DNA from: Polynucleobacter sp. AM-26B4
Lineage (GTDB): Bacteria; Pseudomonadota; Gammaproteobacteria; Burkholderiales; Burkholderiaceae
Length of the DNA: 64,000 nt
Assembly (NCBI RefSeq): GCF_018882285.1
Contig: NZ_JACVOT010000001.1
Span: forward strand, 1,588,113-1,652,112
Direction: 5' to 3'
Part shown: piece after piece, positions 18,460-27,491 of the stretch
Layout: each line of letters begins with the position of its first letter
How positions within the stretch are numbered: the stretch's first letter is position 1
Translations under genes and position numbers: made by a program
The notes under the pieces: model-generated
Databases searched by the model: none
The model's input: the letters and a program-made list of their open reading frames with translations, nothing else
What the model was told of the DNA's origin: nothing

Positions 18460-19776
18460 TTAATGCTTGTGCTCGCCAATCAAGTGAAGTGAATCGTATT
18501 CAGCTTGATTGCGTTTGTGCCAACGAATGATCTGAATCATCACCAAAGCCACAAAGCTACCAAACATCACAATCACAATCGAAATAGGTACATCTAACCA
18601 GATCAGCAAGGCATACAAGCAAAGCATGCCCAAGACGGAAAGATTTTCATTGAAGTTCTGAACAGCAATGGAATGTCCAGCTGATAACAAGACGTGACCA
18701 CGGTGCTGTAAAAGGGCGTTCATTGGTACCACGAAGTAACCAGCTAACCAACCAATCGTTGCTAAGAAAATATATGCAATCAATAGATACAGCGGAATTT
18801 GGAACAAGCCCAAATCAATCGCCACGTCTGGTAATAAGTCACGGTTATAAATCGCCATGACCATCACCAAAGCGCCCATCATCACACCGTAAATCAAAAC
18901 GCTTAGAGATTTCTTCAAAGGAATGCGTGAGGCAGCCCAAATGGAGCCGCCCGCAACACCAAATGCCACAACGGCTTGCAAGATGGCACCTTGAGACAAG
19001 CTCATGCCTAAAGCAGATTCAGCCCATTTGAGAACGATGAACTGTAATGTTGCACCGGCACCCCAGAACAGAGTTGTGACTGATAAAGAGATTTGGCCCA
19101 AGCGATCTTTCCACAGTGTATTGAAGCAATGCTGGAAGTCTTGGATCAAGCGGAGTGGATTTTTTCCTTGTTGAGGGTATCTCGCACCTGTGTCCGGAAT
19201 CTTTAAATTAAAGATGGCTGCAATCAAATAAATGAAGGCAATCACACAAATCGCAGCCTCAGGAGGGGTATCAATACCCGTATCAATGAATGGTAGATCA
19301 AGCCCCAATAAAGCCAATGAAAGCCTATTGGAAATCAAAGCGCCACCTAAGACAGTGCCCAAAATAATCGAGCCAACCGTCAAGCCTTCAATCCAGCCAT
19401 TGGCCACAACGAGCTTCTCAGGTGGAAGTAATTCGGTCAAAATACCGTATTTGGCAGGCGAATAGGCGGCTGCACCAAAACCCACGATCGCATAAGCAGC
19501 CAGTGGGTGTAGAGTGAAGAGCATGGCGATGCAGCCAACAATTTTGATGCTGTTGGTCCAAAACATCACATTGCCCTTGGGGCGTGAGTCTGCAAAGGCG
19601 CCAACAAAGGCAGCAAGTAAAACGTAGGAAAGAACGAAGAAAAGTTTTAGAAGCGGAGTCATCCAGGCTGGAGCCTGGAGTTGGTATAACAGCGCAATGG
19701 CAGCAATTAAGAGCGCATTGTCGGCGAGCGACGAAAAAAATTGCGCCGCCATAATTGTGTAAAAACCTGGTTTCAT
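18460..19776 (-). CDS. lplT: Lysophospholipid transporter LplT (MFS)
   Basis: A 438-aa major-facilitator protein with about 12 membrane helices. The start FYTIMAAQFFSSLADNALLIAAIALLYQ, the AFADSRPKGNVMFWTN loop and AYSPAKYGILTELLPPEKLV are characteristic of LplT, which flips lysophospholipids across the inner membrane for re-acylation. It is not fused to an acyltransferase. The gene is divergent from alr, whose start lies only 20 bp from this ATG, so each promoter must lie in or beside the other gene; the same lplT-alr arrangement is common in Burkholderiales as far as I recall. Confidence 0.9.
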   Translation of the reverse strand: MKPGFYTIMAAQFFSSLADNALLIAAIALLYQLQAPAWMTPLLKLFFVLSYVLLAAFVGAFADSRPKGNVMFWTNSIKIVGCIAMLFTLHPLAAYAIVGFGAAAYSPAKYGILTELLPPEKLVVANGWIEGLTVGSIILGTVLGGALISNRLSLALLGLDLPFIDTGIDTPPEAAICVIAFIYLIAAIFNLKIPDTGARYPQQGKNPLRLIQDFQHCFNTLWKDRLGQISLSVTTLFWGAGATLQFIVLKWAESALGMSLSQGAILQAVVAFGVAGGSIWAASRIPLKKSLSVLIYGVMMGALVMVMAIYNRDLLPDVAIDLGLFQIPLYLLIAYIFLATIGWLAGYFVVPMNALLQHRGHVLLSAGHSIAVQNFNENLSVLGMLCLYALLIWLDVPISIVIVMFGSFVALVMIQIIRWHKRNQAEYDSLHLIGEHKH

Positions 19777-19796
19777 TCGTACAATTCAGTTATGAA

Positions 19797-20930
19797 ATGC
19801 CATTAAAACACGAAAGTGAGTTTTTTCTGTCAAGACCAATATATGCCCATATTCACACTGATGCCTTAAGTCACAATCTTGAGCGCATCAGACAGCTCGT
19901 GCCTGGCTCTAAAGTTTGGTCAGTGGTCAAAGCCAATGCCTATGGCCACGGTTTAGAACCAGCTCTTAAAGGTTTAGCTCTCACTGATGGTTTTGCTTTA
20001 TTGGATTTGGCCGAAGCCAAAACCCTGAGAGAAAAAGGGTGGACTGGTCCGATTTTGTTGTTAGAGGGCTTATTTGCCCAAGAAGACATCTTTACTGCCA
20101 CCGACTTGCAATGCGACTGTGTGGTTCATGACTTCAATCAAATTGATTGGCTAGAGGCCCTGAGTGAGGCTCGCTCATCGAAAAGACTGCCGAATATCTA
20201 TTTAAAAATGAATACCGGTATGAACCGTTTGGGTTTTACCCCAGAGCAGTACCGAGAGGCTTATCACCGTTTGCACTCAGCTGGTTATGAGTTAACTCAC
20301 ATGACCCATTTTGCGAATGCTGATTACATCGATAGAACTCCAAGCGTTGATCAGCAAGCGGAGTTATTCAATCAAACCAGAGACGGGTTAGCGGGCAGTA
20401 CTTCTTTATCTAATTCAGCGGCCATCTTGTGGCACCACCACGTCATTTATTCTGATTGGGTGAGACCAGGCATCATGCTCTACGGAGCTTCGCCTTCGGG
20501 TCGTTATGAAGATATACAAGAAGCTCAACTTCAGCCCGCCATGTCATTGCATTCTGAAGTTATAGGGATTCAACACCTTGAGGCAGGGCAGTCGATTGGT
20601 TATGGCTCTAGATATCGCACCGATGTACCGATAAGGATTGCGATCATTGCCTGTGGTTATGCCGATGGTTACCCAAGACACGCGCCTGATGGCACACCGG
20701 TATGGGTGGCTGGTACTGATGGTTTAAGCAGTGGCAAGGTTTGTTTGATGACAGGGCAAGTGTCGATGGACATGATCACTGTCGATGTGACAGACATGCC
20801 TCATGTGCAAGTAGGAAGCAAAGTTGAGTTGTGGGGCAAGCATTTGCCCGTGGATAAAGTGGCTCAGGCAGCCGGTACCATTGGGTATGAGCTCTTGTGC
20901 GCTGTTGCTCCAAGAGTTCGACGTCAGTAA
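19797..20930 (+). CDS. alr: Alanine racemase
   Basis: A PLP enzyme that makes D-alanine for peptidoglycan. The PLP lysine sits in VVKANAYGHG (Lys45 from the ATG chosen here), the substrate-side motif NTGMNRLGF is intact, and the second-domain tyrosine motif IGYGSRYRTD and MDMITVDVTD are present. The frame is open upstream to 19755, inside lplT; the ATG at 19797 avoids the overlap and gives a normal N-terminus. A TACAAT box at 19780-19785 is only 11 bp before this ATG, implying a very short leader. The stop is separated by one base from the convergent yafQ-like gene, leaving no room for a terminator. Confidence 0.92.
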   Translation: MPLKHESEFFLSRPIYAHIHTDALSHNLERIRQLVPGSKVWSVVKANAYGHGLEPALKGLALTDGFALLDLAEAKTLREKGWTGPILLLEGLFAQEDIFTATDLQCDCVVHDFNQIDWLEALSEARSSKRLPNIYLKMNTGMNRLGFTPEQYREAYHRLHSAGYELTHMTHFANADYIDRTPSVDQQAELFNQTRDGLAGSTSLSNSAAILWHHHVIYSDWVRPGIMLYGASPSGRYEDIQEAQLQPAMSLHSEVIGIQHLEAGQSIGYGSRYRTDVPIRIAIIACGYADGYPRHAPDGTPVWVAGTDGLSSGKVCLMTGQVSMDMITVDVTDMPHVQVGSKVELWGKHLPVDKVAQAAGTIGYELLCAVAPRVRRQ

Positions 20931-20931
20931 T

Positions 20932-21213
20932 TTAAATGCCTAACTCACTATGAGACCCTAGTCTCACGAGTTGCAATATCCATTGATCTGGTTTTCTATA
21001 AATCAGGACCAAGTCTGGTTTGATGTGGCAGTCTCTATGATCTTTCCAGTCTCCAATCAATGAATGGTCATGGTATCTAGGGCTAAGTTTTTTATCAACG
21101 AGAAGATGCTTAAGAACGGCGGTCAAATCTGACACCAGACTGTGTCGATAAATTCCTTTTAGTTCTCTTTTGTAATCTCGTTTGAATTGACCAGTTCGTT
21201 CAATCTTTCGCAT
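20932..21213 (-). CDS. yafQ: YafQ-family mRNA interferase toxin
   Basis: A 93-aa RelE-superfamily toxin. Residues known as important in E. coli YafQ are conserved: His50 (HDHSL), Asp61 and His63 (RDCH), Asp67 (KPDL) and His88 (GSHSE). YafQ cuts mRNA on the translating ribosome when its antitoxin is degraded. The gene overlaps the end of the DinJ-like antitoxin by 14 bp, the usual antitoxin-first order. All catalytic residues being intact suggests an active module. It converges on alr. Confidence 0.88.
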   Translation of the reverse strand: MRKIERTGQFKRDYKRELKGIYRHSLVSDLTAVLKHLLVDKKLSPRYHDHSLIGDWKDHRDCHIKPDLVLIYRKPDQWILQLVRLGSHSELGI

Positions 21214-21463
21214 TTAAATCAGCCATCAAATCGTCAATTGAGTCAAAGGATTTGAGTTTTCCTTTTCTTGCTTCTTTCATGGCAGCGATAGTTTCCCCGT
21301 TAGGTATTAGTGGTTCAAAAGGAAGGGCTTTTTCCTTGGCAATTTTAGTCATCATGATTCGAAAGGCTGAAGAGGGAGTTAAGCCCATAGCCGCGAGAAC
21401 AACCGAGGCCTCTTCTTTGATTGTTTCATCGATTCTTGCTCTCACTACAGCGTTTGCGGTCAT
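21200..21463 (-). CDS. dinJ: RelB/DinJ-family antitoxin
   Basis: An 87-aa ribbon-helix-helix antitoxin. The N-terminal DNA-binding strand and helices are NAVVRARIDETIKEEAS and GLTPSSAFRIMMTKIAKEKA, typical of RelB/DinJ; the C-terminal toxin-wrapping part is KSFDSIDDLMADLNAKD. The frame is open 12 codons further, but the ATG at 21463 has a strong AGGAGA site and matches the family start. The protein should repress its own operon through the palindrome at 21483-21495. Confidence 0.88.
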   Translation of the reverse strand: MTANAVVRARIDETIKEEASVVLAAMGLTPSSAFRIMMTKIAKEKALPFEPLIPNGETIAAMKEARKGKLKSFDSIDDLMADLNAKD

Positions 21464-21482
21464 GGAATGAATCTCCTTATGA

Positions 21483-21495
21483 GCTACATTGTAGC
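21483..21495. promoter_or_regulatory. Palindromic operator before the dinJ-yafQ operon
   Basis: GCTACA-T-TGTAGC, a 13-bp dyad with a single central base, lies 20 bp before the antitoxin ATG, beside the ribosome site. RelB/DinJ dimers bind such short palindromes to autorepress the operon. Confidence 0.65.
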
Positions 21496-21506
21496 ACAAA
21501 AAGGGG

Positions 21507-21553
21507 AAAAATAAAACCCTGATGAGTCCAATTAGGTTGGAGCCTCAGCAGGG
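21507..21553 (-). terminator. Intrinsic terminator of bamD
   Basis: Read on the minus strand, a long imperfect hairpin (outer arms CCCTG / CAGGG, inner arms TCCAA / TTGGA, two small bulges) is followed by TTTTATTTTT. It lies about 60 bp past the bamD stop and before the dinJ-yafQ promoter. Confidence 0.75.
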
Positions 21554-21613
21554 CTATTGGTAAGGGTAACTAGTTAAAGCTAAAAGACTTTATATAGGTG
21601 TTGGGCTTAAAAA

Positions 21614-22489
21614 TCACTTGCGCCAGATTTGCCACCAAGAAGCTTTGACTTCATCTGCGCCAGTTCTAATGCCAGTCACCAAAATTTTACTTTCAGGGAA
21701 ATTCAGCTTTAAAACACGCAATGCATCGTTACTCAAATCTTTCATGTTCAATGCTTCATAAGATTTGTGCAAGATGTACAGAGCTTCTTCAGTAGCTGGT
21801 GCACGGTCATAATCAGTGATCGCACGTTGTGCACGATTGATCGCGGCTAGATAGGCACCACGGCGATAGTAGTAACGAGCCGTGTTCACATCGCTGTCCG
21901 CCAATGAATTCACGATATAACGCATACGATCTAAAGCATCGGGCGTGTACTTGCTCTGTGGAAAACGAGTCGTCAAAGTTTTGAATGCTTCAAATGCATC
22001 ACGTGCGGCACGTGGATCACGCTCACTCAAATCTTGACCAGTGAGTTTGCCCATAAAGCCCATGTTGTCGTTAAAAGTGATCAAACCTTTTAAGTAATAA
22101 GCGTAGTCAACACTTGGGTGACCTGGGTGTAACTGTAGAAAGCGATCAACAGCGGTGATGGCTTGAGCTAATTCACCATCTTTCCAATGGCAATAAGCCA
22201 CGTTGATTTGTGATTGCTGAGCATAAGGACCAAATGGATAGCGCGCTTCAAGTTTTTCAAAATACTTCACACATTTAGCGTTATCGCCACCATCCATGGC
22301 ATCTTTGGCTTCAACATACAATTTGTTTTGTGACCAACCAGCAGTTTCATCGTTGGCATCGCCAGCGCATCCACTGAGTAGGGCAGCAGACCCAAGAATA
22401 CAAACGCTGGCAATAGAAGTCACAAGTCTTTGGCCAATGCGACTTAAACTAGCGTTATTGATAGATGGAAAGGCATCCAATTTTGGCAT
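21614..22489 (-). CDS. bamD: Outer-membrane assembly lipoprotein BamD
   Basis: A 291-aa lipoprotein of the BAM complex, which folds beta-barrels into the outer membrane. A signal sequence ends at the lipobox LLSGC with Cys41 as the lipidated residue. The rest is a stack of TPR-like helical hairpins; the hallmark segments ARYPFGPYAQQSQ, LHPGHPSVDYAYYLKG and SLADSDVNTARYYYRRGAY are present. The start has a good AGGAGA site, though the signal is longer than usual. The first 25 bp overlap the divergently transcribed rluD gene. Confidence 0.93.
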   Translation of the reverse strand: MPKLDAFPSINNASLSRIGQRLVTSIASVCILGSAALLSGCAGDANDETAGWSQNKLYVEAKDAMDGGDNAKCVKYFEKLEARYPFGPYAQQSQINVAYCHWKDGELAQAITAVDRFLQLHPGHPSVDYAYYLKGLITFNDNMGFMGKLTGQDLSERDPRAARDAFEAFKTLTTRFPQSKYTPDALDRMRYIVNSLADSDVNTARYYYRRGAYLAAINRAQRAITDYDRAPATEEALYILHKSYEALNMKDLSNDALRVLKLNFPESKILVTGIRTGADEVKASWWQIWRK

Positions 22490-23508
22490 TACCAGATTCT
22501 CCTGAGAACAATACTTCTGATTATATCGATGAGGAAGACTTTATTGCAGTTGTTGTGCCAGATAGTTTGGCAGGAGAGCGCTTAGATAAGGTTTTGGCCC
22601 AATTAATACCTCAACATTCTCGTAATCGCCTCCAAACTTGGATTGAGGATGGTTTTGTCACAATTGGTGGCGAAACTCTCAAAATCAGGTATTCAGCCAA
22701 GGCTGGTGACCAAATCACGGTGATTCCTCAAGCCAGCGCTGAAGAACAGGCTTATTTGCCCGAGGACCTGCCTTTAGACATCATTTATGAAGACTCAGAA
22801 CTCTTGGTGATCCATAAACCTGCAGGCATGGTGGTTCATCCTGCTGCTGGTAATTGGTCAGGCACCTTATTGAATGCCTTGCTCTATCGCTACCCATCCA
22901 TAGCTGGTGTTCCAAGAGCAGGGATTGTGCATCGTTTAGATAAAGACACCTCAGGTTTATTGATGGTTGCCAAGACCTTGGAAGCGCAAACAGATTTGGT
23001 CAGACAATTACAGTCTCGGCAAGTGATTCGCCGCTACTTGGCCTTCGCTTGGGGTGAGGTCAGATCCCAGACCGTTCACGCTTCGATTGGTCGTGATCCA
23101 AGGGATCGTCTCAAGATGGGTTTGCTCACTGGCTCAGCCAGCAAACCAGCTGTGACCCATGTCAGAAACCTGAACACCCAAGAATTCGGTAAAACCAAAG
23201 TGTCGTTGGTGATGTGTCGCCTAGAAACAGGTAGAACTCACCAAATCAGGGTGCATCTTGAATCCTTGGGCAATCCTTTGGTGGGAGATCCAGTTTATAA
23301 AAAGAAGTCACCCGCAGATGCTGCTCAGTTGGTATTTTCAAGACCAGGGCAAGCATTGCATGCAACAGTCCTTGGCATCAAACATCCGAGCACCAAAGAA
23401 GATATCCTTTGGCAAGCGCCTATACCCCAAGACATGCTTGATTTAGGCTTGCGCTTAGGCATGACAGATAAAGACTTGCATCCTGTATGGGATGAGTTGG
23501 ACGACTAA
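22465..23508 (+). CDS. rluD: 23S rRNA pseudouridine synthase RluD
   Basis: A 347-aa enzyme that isomerises uridines in helix 69 of 23S rRNA. An N-terminal S4 RNA-binding domain (about residues 35-95, ERLDKVLAQLIPQHSRNRLQ) precedes the catalytic domain with HRLDKDTSG, Asp159 being the nucleophile. The motifs RYLAFAWGEV and GRTHQIRVHLESLGNPLVGD support the RluA/RluC/RluD family; neighbouring bamD and pgeF point to RluD specifically. The ATG at 22465 lies inside bamD, and no good ribosome site is seen, so a TTG six codons later is possible. pgeF starts 17 bp before its stop. Confidence 0.92.
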   Translation: MERHPILALPDSPENNTSDYIDEEDFIAVVVPDSLAGERLDKVLAQLIPQHSRNRLQTWIEDGFVTIGGETLKIRYSAKAGDQITVIPQASAEEQAYLPEDLPLDIIYEDSELLVIHKPAGMVVHPAAGNWSGTLLNALLYRYPSIAGVPRAGIVHRLDKDTSGLLMVAKTLEAQTDLVRQLQSRQVIRRYLAFAWGEVRSQTVHASIGRDPRDRLKMGLLTGSASKPAVTHVRNLNTQEFGKTKVSLVMCRLETGRTHQIRVHLESLGNPLVGDPVYKKKSPADAAQLVFSRPGQALHATVLGIKHPSTKEDILWQAPIPQDMLDLGLRLGMTDKDLHPVWDELDD

Positions 23509-24301
23509 TCAAGACCAAGACACCACACAACACTCGATGACATCATCCATTCAACTGCTTCAGTGGGGAGCTCCAGAACAGATCAGAACCATGATCACGA
23601 ATCGTCATGGTGGCTTTAGCCAGCCACCGTTTGATAGCCTGAATCTTGGTTTGCATGTGGGTGACGATCCAGTGGTAGTTCAAAAAAACCGTGATGCTAT
23701 CAAAGCACTTTTACCCAATGAACCAGTTTGGTTAAATCAAGTTCATGGGGTCCAAGTGGTCGATGCTGATGAGCATGGGGGTGGGGTACCAAATGCTGAT
23801 GCCTCAGTTACCACCAAACCTGGACAGGTGCTGGCAATCATGACAGCCGATTGTTTACCGGTTTTACTGACCAGTAGGGATGGCAAAGTTGTTGGCGTAG
23901 CTCATGCTGGATGGCGAGGTTTGGCTGCTGGTGTGATTGAGCAAACAGTTGCTCTGATGCGAGCCAAGCAAGGTCATCACACTCAAACACAAACTCAAAA
24001 TGAAATCCTCGCCTACTTAGGGCCTGCGATTGGTCCGCATGCATTTGAAGTGGGCAGTGAAGTAAGAGATGTCTTCATCGCACAGAACCCAGCAAGCGCT
24101 GCTTGCTTTGAACAATTGCAAGAAAAGGGTAAATATCTGGCCGATATCTATGGCTTGGCCTGCTTGCGTTTGAATGCCCTGGGTATTGATTTCATTGAGG
24201 GTGGCGGTGAGTGCACCGTACAAAATCCGGATTACTTCTCCTATCGTCGTGATCAAAAAACAGGTCGCATGGGTAGTTTTATCTGGATAGACACACCTTA
24301 A
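23492..24301 (+). CDS. pgeF: PgeF/YfiH-family laccase-domain protein
   Basis: A 269-aa polyphenol-oxidase/laccase-domain protein; bacterial relatives act as purine nucleoside phosphorylase/adenosine deaminase or in editing of peptidoglycan precursors. The zinc ligands are visible as His of LNQVHGVQVV, Cys of TADCLPVLL and His of AHAGWRG. The frame overlaps rluD by 17 bp; an ATG 15 codons in (23537) is an alternative start. The rluD-pgeF pair is conserved in proteobacteria. A weak hairpin (CTTCGGCGAAG) follows the stop. Confidence 0.88.
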   Translation: MSWTTNQDQDTTQHSMTSSIQLLQWGAPEQIRTMITNRHGGFSQPPFDSLNLGLHVGDDPVVVQKNRDAIKALLPNEPVWLNQVHGVQVVDADEHGGGVPNADASVTTKPGQVLAIMTADCLPVLLTSRDGKVVGVAHAGWRGLAAGVIEQTVALMRAKQGHHTQTQTQNEILAYLGPAIGPHAFEVGSEVRDVFIAQNPASAACFEQLQEKGKYLADIYGLACLRLNALGIDFIEGGGECTVQNPDYFSYRRDQKTGRMGSFIWIDTP

Positions 24302-24438
24302 AACACCTAGCCACACAAGCCTCAAGTAAGCTTCGGCGAAGTTTCGGATAGGGTTAATTCTTATAACGATTTTCTTCATAAACCCTCAAAATAGGGCTAT
24401 TAGACCTAGGTCAAATACATTCTATTTAAGGAAGTTCT

Positions 24439-26067
24439 ATGATGAACTCGCAAGGCTTTGGATCAGGGCCAAGCCTCGCCCCTCAGCACATGGCTTTGAT
24501 TCCAGCAGAAAAGTTGGTTGAGATTGAAAAGCAATACGCCAAAGACCTATCGGAACTATGGGCCAATCCAACTGGGACGCCCATCAATGATCGTCGTTTT
24601 AAAGGCGAAGCTTGGCAAAACCCATGGAATCAAGCCACAGTTAATTTCTATTTACTGAATTCTCGTCATTTATTGAATTTGGCTGATGCTGTTGAAGCAG
24701 AAGCCAAGGTGCGTCAGAGAATACGTTTTAGCATCGAGCAAATGATTGATGCCATGTCACCGGCTAATTTCTTAGCAACCAATCCAGAAGCTCAGCAACG
24801 TTTGATTGATACCCAAGGTGAATCTTTGCGAACAGGCATTTTGAATGCTTTGCAAGATTTGGGTAAAGGCAAGGTGTCGCAAACCGATGAGACAGCCTTT
24901 GAAGTGGGTAAGAACGTCGCGACCGCAGAGGGCGCCGTTGTTTATCAAACCAAATTATTCCAGATTCTGCAATTCAAGCCACTGACGGATCAAGTATATG
25001 AACGTCCGTATTTGATGATCCCTCCATGTATTAATAAATATTACATTTTGGATTTGCAGCCTGAGAGTTCCATGGTGCGTTATTTGGTTGAGCAAGGACA
25101 CACCGTTTATTTGATCTCTTGGAAAAATCCGGATCCAAGCATGGCTGATACCACTTGGGATGATTACATTGGAGCCGCTGTTCACGGCATCGAAACAGTT
25201 CAAGACATCAGTGGTCAAAAGCAAATCAATATCCTAGGCTTCTGCGTCGGTGGCACGATCACTGCCACTGCTTTGGCAGTGATGGCAGCAAGAGATCAGC
25301 ACCCAGCGGCCAGCTTGACCTTATTGACGACTTTGTTAGATTTTTCTGACACGGGCATCTTGGATGTCTTTGTTGATGAAGCTTTGGTTTCTCTTCGAGA
25401 GAACAGCATTGGCGGCAAGGGTAGTGGCAAATGCGGCATGTTGCGTGGTGTTGAACTAGCCAACACATTCTCATTCTTGCGCCCCAATGATTTGGTTTGG
25501 AACTACGTGGTTGATAACTACTTAAAAGGTAACTCACCACCGCCATTTGACCTCTTGTATTGGAATGGTGATTCCACCAACTTGCCTGGTGCTATGTACT
25601 CTTGGTACTTGAGACATTTGTATTTGCAAAATGAACTCAAAGTTCCTGGCAAGCTAACCATTTGCGGTGAAAAAGTAGATCTTGGCAAAATCAAATGCCC
25701 TGTCTATCTCTATGCATCACGCGAAGATCACATCGTTCCTTGGTGGTCTGCTTATGAATCCGTCAAGCTCTTGAAGGGCGCCAAAGTTCATTTTGTTTTG
25801 GGGGCATCAGGGCACATTGCGGGTGTGATCAATCCGCCAGCCAAGAAAAAACGCAATTACTGGTCGAACTCCAAAGCACCAGCCACGGCTGATGCATGGT
25901 TCGATGGCGCCAAGGAAATTCCGGGCAGCTGGTGGACTGATTGGACTGATTGGTTAAAGCCATTGAGTGGCAAGAAAAAAACAGCACCAAAAAATTATGG
26001 CAACACGAAGTACAAAGTTTTAGAAAAAGCGCCAGGTTCTTACGTTAAAGAAAAGGCGATTGATTAA
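24439..26067 (+). CDS. phaC: Class I poly(3-hydroxyalkanoate) synthase
   Basis: A 542-aa polymerase that joins 3-hydroxyacyl-CoA units into polyester on the granule surface. The lipase-like box GFCVGGT holds the catalytic Cys269; the downstream Asp and His of the triad lie in SREDHIVPW and GASGHIAGVINPP. The conserved NPWNQATVNFYLLNSRHLLN start of the synthase N-domain is present. Length fits class I, so no PhaE partner is needed. The upstream region contains a 10-bp palindrome GACCTAGGTC at 24403-24412. phaB follows 40 bp downstream. Confidence 0.94.
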   Translation: MMNSQGFGSGPSLAPQHMALIPAEKLVEIEKQYAKDLSELWANPTGTPINDRRFKGEAWQNPWNQATVNFYLLNSRHLLNLADAVEAEAKVRQRIRFSIEQMIDAMSPANFLATNPEAQQRLIDTQGESLRTGILNALQDLGKGKVSQTDETAFEVGKNVATAEGAVVYQTKLFQILQFKPLTDQVYERPYLMIPPCINKYYILDLQPESSMVRYLVEQGHTVYLISWKNPDPSMADTTWDDYIGAAVHGIETVQDISGQKQINILGFCVGGTITATALAVMAARDQHPAASLTLLTTLLDFSDTGILDVFVDEALVSLRENSIGGKGSGKCGMLRGVELANTFSFLRPNDLVWNYVVDNYLKGNSPPPFDLLYWNGDSTNLPGAMYSWYLRHLYLQNELKVPGKLTICGEKVDLGKIKCPVYLYASREDHIVPWWSAYESVKLLKGAKVHFVLGASGHIAGVINPPAKKKRNYWSNSKAPATADAWFDGAKEIPGSWWTDWTDWLKPLSGKKKTAPKNYGNTKYKVLEKAPGSYVKEKAID

Positions 26068-26107
26068 TCGTTTTATTGTTAAAGCATCGAATTAAAAGGG
26101 AGTTAGC

Positions 26108-26848
26108 ATGAGTCAGAAGATTGCATATGTAACGGGTGGTATGGGTGGTATTGGTACCGCAATTTGTCAGCGTTTGGCCAAAGATGGATTTAAAGTGATC
26201 GCTGGTTGCGGTCCTAATTCACCACGTAAAGATCGTTGGTTGGCTGAGCAAAAAGCCCTTGGCTTTGATTTCACAGCCTCAGAAGGCAATGTGGGTGACT
26301 GGGACAGTACCGTTGCAGCATTCACCAAAGTCAAAGCTGAATTTGGCAAAGTAGACGTTTTGGTGAACAACGCCGGTATCACTCGTGACACCGTGTTCCG
26401 TAAGATGACTCCAGAAGACTGGCGCGCAGTGATCGACACGAATTTGAACTCATTGTTCAACGTGACCAAGCAAGTGATCGATGGCATGGTTGAAGCTGGT
26501 TGGGGACGCGTGATCAGTATTTCTTCTGTGAACGGTCAAAAAGGTCAGTTTGGCCAATCTAACTATGCCACTGCCAAAGCCGGTATCCACGGGTTCACAA
26601 TGTCTTTGGCTCAAGAAACAGCCTCTAAGGGTGTGACTGTGAACACAGTTTCTCCTGGCTATATTGGTACAGACATGGTCACAGCGATTCGTGAAGACGT
26701 GCTTGAGAAAATCATCAACACCATTCCGGTTAAACGCCTTGGAACCCCTGATGAGATTGCATCAATCGTGTCTTGGATTGCTTCAGATGAGGGTGGGTTT
26801 GCCACAGGTGCTGACTTCTCATTGAACGGCGGTTTACACATGGGCTAA
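26108..26848 (+). CDS. phaB: Acetoacetyl-CoA reductase (NADPH)
   Basis: A 246-aa short-chain dehydrogenase that reduces acetoacetyl-CoA to (R)-3-hydroxybutyryl-CoA, the PHA monomer. The cofactor loop is TGGMGGIGTA, the NAG motif VNNAGITRD, and the catalytic Ser-Tyr-Lys is seen in ISSVNGQKGQFGQSNYATAKAG. The sequence GPNSPRKDRWLAEQ is characteristic of PhaB rather than FabG. Good ribosome site (aaagggag). Located between the synthase and the regulator phaR. Confidence 0.94.
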   Translation: MSQKIAYVTGGMGGIGTAICQRLAKDGFKVIAGCGPNSPRKDRWLAEQKALGFDFTASEGNVGDWDSTVAAFTKVKAEFGKVDVLVNNAGITRDTVFRKMTPEDWRAVIDTNLNSLFNVTKQVIDGMVEAGWGRVISISSVNGQKGQFGQSNYATAKAGIHGFTMSLAQETASKGVTVNTVSPGYIGTDMVTAIREDVLEKIINTIPVKRLGTPDEIASIVSWIASDEGGFATGADFSLNGGLHMG

Positions 26849-26850
26849 AC

Positions 26851-26924
26851 AATATACAAAAAGGTATATTGCAGCGCAACAATGAAGGGCTTGATTTACA
26901 CATACAATATGGGTAATCAAGCCC
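26851..26924. promoter_or_regulatory. Hairpins and candidate PhaR site before phaR
   Basis: Three elements crowd the 88-bp gap. AATATAC / GTATATT (26851-26870) is a 7-bp dyad right after the phaB stop. TTGC-AGC-GCAA (26869-26879) resembles the TTGC/GCAA-type sites bound by PhaR in related bacteria. GGGCTTGATT / AATCAAGCCC (26887-26924) is a perfect 10-bp inverted repeat with an 18-nt loop ending 12 bp before the phaR ATG. Autoregulation of phaR is known in relatives; its use here is inferred. Confidence 0.45.
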
Positions 26925-26936
26925 TAATAACTAAAT

Positions 26937-27491
26937 ATGGTCACTAAAAAACAATCCGCCAAGTCTGCTGGTGTCAGAACGATTAAGAAGTATCCAAATC
27001 GTCGTCTGTATGACACCCAAACAAGTACTTACGTCACCTTATCAGACGTGAAGAACTTAGTATTGGCGCATGAAGAATTCAAAGTCTTGGATGCCAAGAC
27101 TGAAGAAGATTTGACCAGGGCTATTTTGTTGCAAATCATTTTGGAAGAAGAAGCCGGTGGTGTGCCTTTGTTCACCACACCGATGTTGTCTCAAATGATT
27201 CGTTTCTATGGTCACTCCATGCAAGGTGTGGTGGGTGGCATGTTAGAGAAAAATATTCAATCCTTCATTGACATGCAATCGCAGTTTGCTGAGCAGTCAA
27301 AGCAAGGTGGCCCCACTCCTGAGAGTTGGGCGCAGTTCATGAACGTGCAAAATCCCATGATGCAACAAATGATGGGAAGCTACGTAGAGCAAAGTAAAAA
27401 TCTTTTCACGCAAATGCAAGAGAAGATGAAAGACCCAGCGAACGTCTTCACTGGTTTTCCTTTCACACCTCCCGATAAGAGCGATAAATAA
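26937..27491 (+). CDS. phaR: PHA synthesis regulator PhaR
   Basis: A 184-aa DNA- and polymer-binding repressor that controls phasin genes and its own gene. The N-terminal PHB accumulation domain is unmistakable: RTIKKYPNRRLYDTQTSTYV and the following VLDAKTEEDLTRAILLQII. A second domain (MLSQMIRFYGHSMQG onward) is followed by a Gln/Met-rich helical tail that may bind granules. rimO starts at the base after its stop. Confidence 0.94.
   Translation: MVTKKQSAKSAGVRTIKKYPNRRLYDTQTSTYVTLSDVKNLVLAHEEFKVLDAKTEEDLTRAILLQIILEEEAGGVPLFTTPMLSQMIRFYGHSMQGVVGGMLEKNIQSFIDMQSQFAEQSKQGGPTPESWAQFMNVQNPMMQQMMGSYVEQSKNLFTQMQEKMKDPANVFTGFPFTPPDKSDK

Noticed and set aside
19755..19797. Longer alr start inside lplT
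   Set aside because: It would overlap the divergent lplT gene, adds residues with no family counterpart, and an ATG at 19797 gives a normal N-terminus.
21517..21553. CTGATGAG core resembling a hammerhead ribozyme
   Set aside because: The needed CGAAA/GAAA partner and third stem are missing, and the minus strand gives a simple terminator hairpin with T-run behind bamD.
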